64,000 nt of DNA from Cohnella xylanilytica (GTDB taxonomy: Bacteria > Bacillota > Bacilli > Paenibacillales > Paenibacillaceae). Where the stretch lies: positions 1 to 64,000 of the forward strand of contig NZ_JACJVR010000054.1 of NCBI RefSeq assembly GCF_014212175.1, given 5' to 3'. The notes under the pieces were generated by a model. It was given only the letters and a program-made list of their open reading frames with translations, had not been told where the DNA came from and searched no databases. Below, in pieces: positions 57,654 to 64,000 of this stretch. The position numbers and the translations under genes are program-made. Each line of letters starts with the position of its first letter. Position 1 is the first letter of the stretch.

Positions 57654-58934
57654 TCAGATGAACGTTCTCTTGAGGAAAAGGAATACCGGATGCGGAATCA
57701 AATCCACCAGCGCATGGAACCAACCGCGTTTCTTCTTGTACGACTGGAGATCGAGGCGTCCGAACCAATCGAAGAATTCCCGCGCTTCCTCGCGCAGCCT
57801 CTCGCGGTTGGCGACCGAACGGTTCCGGATCTCGTCCCAATACTCGACTCTCAGCTCGTTCCCCGGCAGCCACTTGGGCAGCTGCTCCTTCAGATGGCGG
57901 AACGTGTCCTCGTTCACGGGGAATCCGGCCTGCCGGGGGTCGACGCCTTCGGCGGACAGCGCCGCGATCGTCCGCAGGCACTTCTCGCAGCGGCAGCAAT
58001 TGCCGTAGCTCTTGTTCGACCAGCAGACCCGGACGTTCAGCTTCTGGCCGGTGGCGTGGACGTAATCCGCGATGAGCGCGACCTTGTCCTGCCGGGTCAG
58101 CTCTTCCCCCTCGAGCTGCACCTTCGTGCCGGACCACCGCAGCCGGTTGTTGATGAGCGTGTTCGAGCCGTCGGGAATCGCCTTCGCCAGCTTGGGCGGG
58201 AGCGCCGAAGGGACGTACAGCCGGCCGATGCCGAGCGAGTAGGCGAGCGGCGCGCACAAGCCGACCATGCCGATGCCGTGCTGCACTCCCGGCCACCAGC
58301 CGTGCGTAAACCGGCCGAAGTTGAAGGCGATCAGCTCCTCGTTCAGGAACGTGCGCAGGCTCGACTTCACGAAGAGGCTCTCGATGCCGTTCGCCCGGCC
58401 GAACGCTTCGTTGTACCGCTTGACCTCGTGCCAGATATCCGGCTGCGAGAACCCGATGTCCCCGCCCCAGATCGTAATGAAGTACGGATTCTCCCCCCGC
58501 CTGCGGAGGAACGTGCCGAGCGAATCGACTCCCCCGCTGAAAAAAGCGGCGGTCCTCTCCGGCCTGGCGGGAAGCTCGGCCTCCGGCACCTCCGTCAGCT
58601 CCCGGGCGGTCAGGCTGCCTCTGAACTTGATGCGCGGATAGAGCGAGGCGAAGGCCGCCTTCGCCGTCTCCAGGCTGTCGTGGAAGGCCCGGTCGAGCTT
58701 CCCGACGAAGACGTCCGCGCCGATGACCCAGGCGACGGGGCACAGATTCGCGAGCAGCGGAACGACCAGCAGGCCTTCGGGCACGGAGCCGACGTCCCTG
58801 TCGTACTCGACGAAGAACGGCTCTCCCGAGAAGTAGGGACGAACCTTGGAACCATACTCGACCTCGTAATGAACGGCGTTGCCGTTCACGACCTTCGCTT
58901 GCCGGACGACGATCCGATACGCTTCATCCGCCAT
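57654..58934 (-). CDS. PP-loop ATPase, QueC-like, in a polysaccharide cluster
   Basis: 426 aa. FFSGGVDSLG (131-140) is the PP-loop of N-type ATP pyrophosphatases (AsnB/QueC/LarE). Cys304-x8-Cys313-x2-Cys316-x2-Cys319 (NCCRCEKCLRT) reproduces the zinc-binding Cys pattern of QueC, in the expected C-terminal place. The N-terminal 120 residues are not recognised. The protein is twice QueC size, and no queuosine genes are nearby. Such enzymes adenylate a carboxylate and form amide, nitrile or thio bonds, so it may amidate or otherwise activate a uronic acid or precursor of the polysaccharide (inference). Found between glycosyltransferase and flippase genes. Confidence 0.72.
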   Translation of the reverse strand: MADEAYRIVVRQAKVVNGNAVHYEVEYGSKVRPYFSGEPFFVEYDRDVGSVPEGLLVVPLLANLCPVAWVIGADVFVGKLDRAFHDSLETAKAAFASLYPRIKFRGSLTARELTEVPEAELPARPERTAAFFSGGVDSLGTFLRRRGENPYFITIWGGDIGFSQPDIWHEVKRYNEAFGRANGIESLFVKSSLRTFLNEELIAFNFGRFTHGWWPGVQHGIGMVGLCAPLAYSLGIGRLYVPSALPPKLAKAIPDGSNTLINNRLRWSGTKVQLEGEELTRQDKVALIADYVHATGQKLNVRVCWSNKSYGNCCRCEKCLRTIAALSAEGVDPRQAGFPVNEDTFRHLKEQLPKWLPGNELRVEYWDEIRNRSVANRERLREEAREFFDWFGRLDLQSYKKKRGWFHALVDLIPHPVFLFLKRTFI

Positions 58935-59102
58935 GCGTTTACTCCCCTCTCCTCCGTGTAAATCGACCTTGCTCTCTAACGGCTTAATGCAGCCTCGCCT
59001 CGTACCGCCGGCGGATGCGGATGCGGCGCCCGCGTCCCGCGCGGTTGCGGGCTCGCCCGGCTCCGGCTCTCTAGGCGCCCGCCGCCGGACGGCGCCTTCG
59101 CG

Positions 59103-60275
59103 TCATCGGACCCCCTCTTGAATCAGCTGCAGCGTCTCGCGGGCGCACGCGTCCCAGCTGAACGCGTCGGCCCGCCGGTAGCCCTTGTCGCGAAGCGTCG
59201 TCCGCAGCTCGGGATCGTCCATGACGCGGCCGATCTGCCTCGCGATGTCGTCCGGGTCGTGCGGGTCGAAGTACAGGCACGCTTCCCCGCACACCTCCGG
59301 GATGGAAGCGGCGCGCGAAGCGAGGATCGGCGTCCCGCAAGCCATCGCCTCGAGGGGCGGCAAGCCGAACCCTTCGTAGAAGGAGGGGAACACGAAGCAG
59401 GCGGCTCCTTCGAACAATGCCTTGAGCTCTTCGTCGCTCACGTAGCCGAGCCACTTGACCCGCTCCGAGCCGGACAGCTCCGCCCGCCCGAACACTTTGC
59501 TGTTGGAGGCGCCGGCGATGGCGATCTCGTAGTTGCGGTCCCCGAGCCGCTCCATCGCGCGCAGGAGACCCGCGAAGTTCTTGTACGGGTTGCGGCTGCT
59601 GACCGCCAGAATGTAATTCTTCGGCGTGAGCCCGTGCTTGGCGTACACGCCGGGGTCCGCCTGCACCTCGCCGATGTGCTCCTTGCCGAGGGGCACGACC
59701 TTGATTTTCCTCTCGTTCGCTCCGCAATGGCGCATGATCTGGGACTTGGAGAACTGCGAGACCGTCAGGATGGTCTTCGCCCGCCTGCCCAGCCCGCCTT
59801 GGATGACCTTGTATGCGCTGCGGAAGGAGAACGTGAACGATTCGGGGTATTCGAACACCGCGGTGTCGTGAATCGTCGCGATCTGGTTGCGCTTCGCCAG
59901 AGGGCCCGTGTTGCACAGGTTGACGAGAAGGCCGTCCCTCGCGTAATAAGGAAGCGCGAACTGCTCCCACGCGTGCCCGCGCAGCTTGCCGACCTTCTCC
60001 AGCCGAATGTGCTTAAGCTCCGGCTCGTAGAGAATGTCCGGGGGAGCGAGCAGCGTATACCGGTGTTCCCGGGCGCCGCCCCGTTCCCGGGAGCCCCCGC
60101 GTTCCGCCGGGCCGTTCCCCGCCTTCTCCTCTTGCCGGCCCGGCTTCTCTTCCCGCCGGCCCGCCGCCTGCCCTTCCGCGAGCATCCGGTCCCAGCGCTT
60201 GACCAGCTCGACCGCGTAACGTTGAACGCCCGTGATCGGCTGCGTCAGAAATCTGGCGTTAATATAAATGTTCAT
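59103..60275 (-). CDS. GT4-type glycosyltransferase with low-complexity insert
   Basis: 390 aa. MNIYINARFLTQPITGVQRYAVEL is a typical start of mannosyltransferase B-like GT4 enzymes; C-terminal GT-B motif PSFYEGFGLPPLEAMACGTPIL with the catalytic E-x7-E, then PEVCGEACLYFDPHDPDDIA. Residues 33-71 are an Arg/Glu/Gly-rich insert not seen in the family. The ATG overlaps the preceding glycosyltransferase gene by 4 bp and GAGAGGG is just upstream. Transfers a sugar to the growing repeat unit. Confidence 0.9.
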   Translation of the reverse strand: MNIYINARFLTQPITGVQRYAVELVKRWDRMLAEGQAAGRREEKPGRQEEKAGNGPAERGGSRERGGAREHRYTLLAPPDILYEPELKHIRLEKVGKLRGHAWEQFALPYYARDGLLVNLCNTGPLAKRNQIATIHDTAVFEYPESFTFSFRSAYKVIQGGLGRRAKTILTVSQFSKSQIMRHCGANERKIKVVPLGKEHIGEVQADPGVYAKHGLTPKNYILAVSSRNPYKNFAGLLRAMERLGDRNYEIAIAGASNSKVFGRAELSGSERVKWLGYVSDEELKALFEGAACFVFPSFYEGFGLPPLEAMACGTPILASRAASIPEVCGEACLYFDPHDPDDIARQIGRVMDDPELRTTLRDKGYRRADAFSWDACARETLQLIQEGVR

Positions 60276-61102
60276 AACATCCCTCTCAATCGGCCTCTGA
60301 ACGAGTTCCAATAATACTTCGACCTCGAGAATTGCCCGACGGTCCCGTAGACCATCGTTCCGGCCAGAGGCCTCGCCAGCATTCGGAGCTTGAACGCGAT
60401 CGGATAATCGTGCTTCGAGACGACTCGGCCGAAGCCGCATCCGTACTTGTAGGCGCGGGCGATAATCTGCGGGGTGATCTGGCGCAGGGGATTGGCGTGA
60501 TAGACGATGAATTCCGGGTAGTAGTATACTTTGAACCGCTTCAACGCCCGCAGCACGTAGTCCGTCTCCTCGCCGGACAAGTAGATGGAGCCGGCTCCGA
60601 CCCCGATCTCTTCGTCGAAGTCGCCGATATCGTCGGCGACCTCCTTCTTCAGGAAGATCGTGAAGGAGATCGCCCGGTTCCAGACGTTCATCTTGTCGAC
60701 GTAGCCTTCCTCCGGGTCGAAGCTGCCGGCGGCGTCCTCTCCCCGCTCGTCGACCGACCGGCCCGTGACGACGTCCGGGGCGGGCTCCCGCCGGAAGTAG
60801 CCGACGGCCTGCTCGAGGACGCCCGGGGCGTACCAGCAGTCGTCGTCGGGGAAGGCCACGAGGTCCCCCGTCGCCCTGCGCATCCCGACGTTCCGGGCCC
60901 GGGACAGTCCCCGCTCGGAGCGAAGATGGAGCAGCGGGAATCGATTCTTATACTTCTCGATCAGCGGACGGAGCGGATCGCCGTCGTTCTGATCGACCAG
61001 AATCAATTCGAAGTTCCGGTACGTCTGAAGATCCAGCTTCTCGAGGAACCTCTCCACTTCGGCGTACCTTTCCACCGTTGCCAAGATTAGAGATACTTTC
61101 AT
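60272..61102 (-). CDS. GT2 family glycosyltransferase
   Basis: 276 aa GT-A enzyme. VSLILATVERYAEVERFLEKL, LILVDQNDGD, RSERGLSRARNVGM, and the DxD-like LVAFPDDDCWY are visible; GSIYLSGEETDYVLRAL carries the acceptor-side acidic motif. An excellent GGAGGTGG precedes the ATG, so this start is firm even though it lies 155 bp inside the upstream gene. Overlaps the GT4 gene by 4 bp. Confidence 0.92.
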   Translation of the reverse strand: MKVSLILATVERYAEVERFLEKLDLQTYRNFELILVDQNDGDPLRPLIEKYKNRFPLLHLRSERGLSRARNVGMRRATGDLVAFPDDDCWYAPGVLEQAVGYFRREPAPDVVTGRSVDERGEDAAGSFDPEEGYVDKMNVWNRAISFTIFLKKEVADDIGDFDEEIGVGAGSIYLSGEETDYVLRALKRFKVYYYPEFIVYHANPLRQITPQIIARAYKYGCGFGRVVSKHDYPIAFKLRMLARPLAGTMVYGTVGQFSRSKYYWNSFRGRLRGML

Positions 61103-62015
61103 GGAACCACCTCCAATCTTCCGCGAGGACGAACCGGATCGCCCTGCCGTAGCCGGCGGCCCTGTGGCGCAGCCGGGGGACCGCCAGCGCCCTCGCGAGC
61201 AGGCCGGAGGCGGTCCACAGGAGGGCCGCCCGCCGCCAGGCTCCCGGCTTGCGAAGCCGAAGCAGATGGTAATGGTTGGCGATCTCCGTGTACGCGACCT
61301 GCTCCAGCTTATCCCTGGACGCCGCGGATTGGCGGTGCCGCACCTTGAGGCCCGGGTCGATCCACATCTCCCCGCTCCGCGAAGCCCAGTAGGAGAGGTA
61401 GAGATCCTCTCCGAGACTGTATCCGCCGAGCCAGTCGACGGGCTCGAGCCCGAGCAGCGCGTCCGTGCGGAACGACATGTTGCACCCGAGCAGGAATTCC
61501 GTGCGGAACGGCTCCCGCCGCTCGTTCCACCTCGTCATCGAGCCGCCGTACCCGCTCGGCGACAGCCGGCCCGGATCGCCCGAGTCGTACAGAATCGCGC
61601 GCGCGAACAGGTTCCACAGGAAGTTGCCGCGGATCGCGCCGTCCGTTCCGCCGATCGCGGCCGCTTCCGGATATCGGGCGTACAGCTCCCGGAGCCTTCG
61701 CAGGTAGCCCTCCTCCAGCTCGGCGTCGTCGTCGAGGAAGAGGATGCGGTTGAAGTCGGCCAGGCCGACGGCCTCGATTCGCGACAGCAGAAGCCCGGGC
61801 TGCCGCTTCTTGCGGTAGCGGAAGCGGCTAACGTTCCCGCCGAGCGCGTCGCTCAGCTCCGCGAGCTCGCTCTCCGAGAGCTCGCCGTCGTCGACGATCA
61901 GCACCTGCAGCGGATAGTCCGCCGACTGCCCGGCGACGGAAGCGACGCAGCGGCGAAGATCGTCAGGACGGTTGCGCGTGCAGATCGCGATAGTCAATCC
62001 CTGCCAATCGCTCAC
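60948..62015 (-). CDS. GT2 family glycosyltransferase with overlapping tail
   Basis: 355 aa. GLTIAICTRNRPDDLRRCVASV, VLIVDDGELSE, RILFLDDDAELEEGY (DxD) and GEDLYLSYWASRSG are GT2 motifs. The catalytic domain and the following helices end near residue 300. The last 51 residues are read from the start of the next gene in another frame and are Arg/Ser/Glu-rich without conservation I recognise, so the tail may reflect loss of an original stop. Its start overlaps the pyruvyl transferase gene by 53 bp. Confidence 0.87.
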   Translation of the reverse strand: MSDWQGLTIAICTRNRPDDLRRCVASVAGQSADYPLQVLIVDDGELSESELAELSDALGGNVSRFRYRKKRQPGLLLSRIEAVGLADFNRILFLDDDAELEEGYLRRLRELYARYPEAAAIGGTDGAIRGNFLWNLFARAILYDSGDPGRLSPSGYGGSMTRWNERREPFRTEFLLGCNMSFRTDALLGLEPVDWLGGYSLGEDLYLSYWASRSGEMWIDPGLKVRHRQSAASRDKLEQVAYTEIANHYHLLRLRKPGAWRRAALLWTASGLLARALAVPRLRHRAAGYGRAIRFVLAEDWRWFHESISNLGNGGKVRRSGEVPREAGSSDVPELRIDSGRSERRRSAPSADREV

Positions 62016-63027
62016 GGACGGCCTCCTCCTCCCCGCTCCCGGGCGGCCGGGGAAGAACGGCCGTCGCGCTTTCTACGTCGCGAGTCCACTCGCGGTAATA
62101 CCGGCCGTTCTTCCCGTAGCTGTTGTCCAACAGAACGTTCGGCTTGTTCATCAGGCAGGCCAGGATGTGGCCGTGAAGCCGGCTCGTCACGACGCGGCCG
62201 CTCCCGGCGTACTTGCGGATCGCCTTGTCCGTCAGGCGCCGCGCGAAGCGGCGCCAGAGCGGCCAGACCGGGAGCGCGTTGCGCAGCCGCCGGTCGAGGG
62301 AGCTCATCGCGACGAGAAGCCGGACGGCCAGCCGGTCTCCTGCGGAGAGGAGAAGCGGCCAATCCGTCGTCTCGTCGATGCGTTCGCCCGCGATGGCGGA
62401 GCCCTCCGCGCCCGACGCCTCGCCGTCCGTCCGGAGCACGCCGAGCACCCGCGCGAACCCGGCCCCGCCCGCTTGACCGGCTTGGCCGGCTCGGCCCGCG
62501 TCGATCGGATAGAGCTGGTGCGCCATGTCCGGCGACAGATACAGATTGGCGATATGGCCCCGGGCCTTCTCGTAGGAGACCCGGTCGCGGACGAACAAGT
62601 GAAGATCCTGGTGGCTCCCGAGCAGCTCCATGGACCGCCTCTCGCTCTCCGCGTCCCGGAATTCGACCGTCTGGGGCAGGATGACGATCCGGTGATCCGG
62701 ATAGCAGCGGACGATGTCCTCCCGCAGCCGCTGATACCAGGGGTACAGGTCTCCGAAGTTGCCGCCGCCGTGGCAGACGAGGATCCAGTCCCGGGGGATC
62801 TTGACGCCGGGGCGGAAGTTCACGCACGAATAGCGTCTCCGCACCCGGATCCGGTGTTCGGCGAAGAAGGCCTCCGTGCCCTGAAGGATCAGAAGATCCC
62901 CGATATTCTCGTGAAGGGGATAGTCTATGTAAGCGACCTGCGATCCGGGAGGAACCGCCTCCGCGATCGCGCCCAGCCTCCTCTTCAGTCGTTCCATGGG
63001 ATGTCGCTCCCGAATGACGGCTTCCAT
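61963..63027 (-). CDS. Polysaccharide pyruvyl transferase family protein
   Basis: 354 aa. YIDYPLHENIGDLLILQGTEAFF, ILVCHGGGNFGDLYPWYQ, RIVILPQTVEF and VVTSRLHGHILACLMNKPNVLLDNSYGKN are the conserved blocks of the EpsO/PssM/CsaB-like family, which transfers pyruvate from PEP to sugars as a ketal. Ala/Gly repeats (177-191, AGQAGQAGGAG) and a Gly/Glu stretch (202-212) interrupt the middle. ATG 63027 follows AAGGAGG by 6 nt. Pyruvylated wall polymer is also the ligand of SLH domains such as those of the surface protein in this window, though this gene belongs to the exopolysaccharide cluster. Confidence 0.9.
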   Translation of the reverse strand: MEAVIRERHPMERLKRRLGAIAEAVPPGSQVAYIDYPLHENIGDLLILQGTEAFFAEHRIRVRRRYSCVNFRPGVKIPRDWILVCHGGGNFGDLYPWYQRLREDIVRCYPDHRIVILPQTVEFRDAESERRSMELLGSHQDLHLFVRDRVSYEKARGHIANLYLSPDMAHQLYPIDAGRAGQAGQAGGAGFARVLGVLRTDGEASGAEGSAIAGERIDETTDWPLLLSAGDRLAVRLLVAMSSLDRRLRNALPVWPLWRRFARRLTDKAIRKYAGSGRVVTSRLHGHILACLMNKPNVLLDNSYGKNGRYYREWTRDVESATAVLPRPPGSGEEEAVRERLAGIDYRDLHAQPS

Positions 63028-63059
63028 TCGCTTCCTCCTTGCTCCCTCGAAGCTTCCCC

Positions 63060-64000
63060 TTAACCGGAGAAGCTCTTCTCCGCCGTCAAGGCGCGCGGCT
63101 CCCCTTGGAACGGCCTCGACCCGGACAGTCGCCCGCCGAAGTCGATGATCTGCTCCGCCTTCGTCCTCCACGACTGCTTGCGGGCCGCTTCGACGATTCG
63201 GCCTCTCGCGATCTCTCCGCGATCCAGCTTCCGCAGCACCTGACCCACCCGCTCCGCGAACGAGTCCGCGTCCTTGTAGAAGTAGAGGAAGTCCTCCCCT
63301 CTTCTTCTCAGCTCCGGAGTCTCCTTGACGACCGTCGGAAGTCCCGCGGCCGCGTATTCGTACAGCTTCATGGGGCTTCGGCCCAGATTCGCCTTGTGGT
63401 CGGAGAGAGGAAGCAGCGCGAGATCCGCGTGCTGCAAGTAGGCGGGAAGATCGTCGTAGGCTTTGGCCCCGAGGAAAAACACGTTGCCCGGGAAGCCCTG
63501 CGTCCGGACGAACGCCGGATCGCAAGGGCCGATGACGACGACGCTGAGGGAGGGGGAACGCTCGGCGAGGCGCTTGACCGCCGCCATGTCGAACCGTTCG
63601 TCGACGGCGCCGGCATAGATCGCCCGCGGGCCCGGGATCTCCTTCAGATCGTCCGGCTCGGGACGGGCCCGCTCGAAGTGCGCGAACTCCACTCCGTTCT
63701 CCAGCACGATGGCGGGCATGTCGCTCTTGTGTCTCCGGGCGTTCGCGAGAACGGGCTCGGACGTCGCCACCACGCCGTGGGCGCGGCTGATGATCTCCTT
63801 CTCGGCGATCTCCACGGTCCGGTCCCCGTGCATGTCCGCGTAATTGTCCGTCGGCCGGTAGATGACGACCTTGGCCTTTAGCTGCTTCTCGATGCCGGCG
63901 AAGTAGGGCTGGTCGATGAGCAGCAGATCGACCTCGGAGAACCGGTACATGCCGAGCAGCTTGCGAATCGACGGGAAGGCGATGGAACGGACGAACAGAT
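63060..64000 (-). CDS. GT-B (GT4-like) glycosyltransferase, 5' end outside window
   Basis: At least 313 residues; the frame stays open through the right edge, so the start is missing. Visible: LLLIDQPYFAGIEKQL, VVIYRPTDNYADM (typical of the TuaH-like group), HGVVATSEPVL, NGVEFAHF, then the nucleotide-sugar-binding half with ADLALLPLSDHKANLGRSPMKLYEYAAAGLPTVV. Sits 32 bp upstream of the pyruvyl transferase gene in the exopolysaccharide operon. Confidence 0.9.
   Translation of the reverse strand, partial: LFVRSIAFPSIRKLLGMYRFSEVDLLLIDQPYFAGIEKQLKAKVVIYRPTDNYADMHGDRTVEIAEKEIISRAHGVVATSEPVLANARRHKSDMPAIVLENGVEFAHFERARPEPDDLKEIPGPRAIYAGAVDERFDMAAVKRLAERSPSLSVVVIGPCDPAFVRTQGFPGNVFFLGAKAYDDLPAYLQHADLALLPLSDHKANLGRSPMKLYEYAAAGLPTVVKETPELRRRGEDFLYFYKDADSFAERVGQVLRKLDRGEIARGRIVEAARKQSWRTKAEQIIDFGGRLSGSRPFQGEPRALTAEKSFSG

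Overview
The window looks like a chromosomal segment of a high-GC member of the Paenibacillaceae (Paenibacillus/Cohnella type). Pointers are a CIRCE-controlled groESL, an S-layer-homology (SLH) surface protein, a LnrJKLMN-like two-component/ABC module, CitA-type citrate synthase, a CcdC-like protein, good GGAGG ribosome binding sites with GTG/TTG starts, and many intergenic tandem repeats. This is inference from gene content only.

Layout. 1-5.2 kb: the end of a Gly-rich protein; an HSL-type alpha/beta hydrolase without its usual catalytic His, next to its probable MerR regulator; two sets of 51-bp tandem repeats; a DapA-family aldolase; then a NarL/DesK-type two-component pair. 5.2-8.6 kb: an ATPase and two permeases that form a LnrLMN-like exporter with that pair. 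9.6-18 kb: CrtC/AttH-like protein, OmpR-type two-component system behind a methyltransferase and a coupled 49-aa membrane protein, a SulP transporter without STAS domain, tRNA-Lys(CUU), an unknown membrane protein and an Uup/YfmR ABC-F protein.

18.6-36.2 kb is the most distinctive part: about 17 kb of probable organosulfur assimilation genes. On the minus strand LLM monooxygenase - aldo/keto reductase - a DszB-like/DszC-like fusion; divergently metN-metI-metQ; then on the minus strand an ABC transporter (SsuBCA/ThiZXY type) - acyl-CoA-dehydrogenase-like flavoprotein - two NtaA/DszA-type LLM monooxygenases - HpaB-type hydroxylase - ssuD. Nearly all the oxygenases belong to families that use reduced flavin, yet no flavin reductase lies in the window. 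The two control regions carry AATTCC/GGAATT sites that suggest, but do not prove, shared sulfur control.

36.3-49.5 kb: an IS3-derived OrfA/OrfB fusion, a 1516-aa surface protein (propeller-like repeats, eight Ig-like repeats, three SLH domains), a MalT/LAL-type regulator, a sugar catabolism group (Gfo/Idh/MocA - AraC - Gfo/Idh/MocA), an array of six 37-bp dyads and citA. 49.6-56 kb: two chemoreceptors with possible SigD promoters flank ccdC-like and groESL. 56.1-64 kb: minus-strand exopolysaccharide genes (glycosyltransferases, pyruvyl transferase, an unexpected QueC-like PP-loop ATPase, flippase) running off the right edge.

A window-wide theme is repeat growth: 37-, 38-, 50/51- and 51-bp tandem or palindromic repeats between genes, plus in-frame low-complexity inserts within several enzymes.
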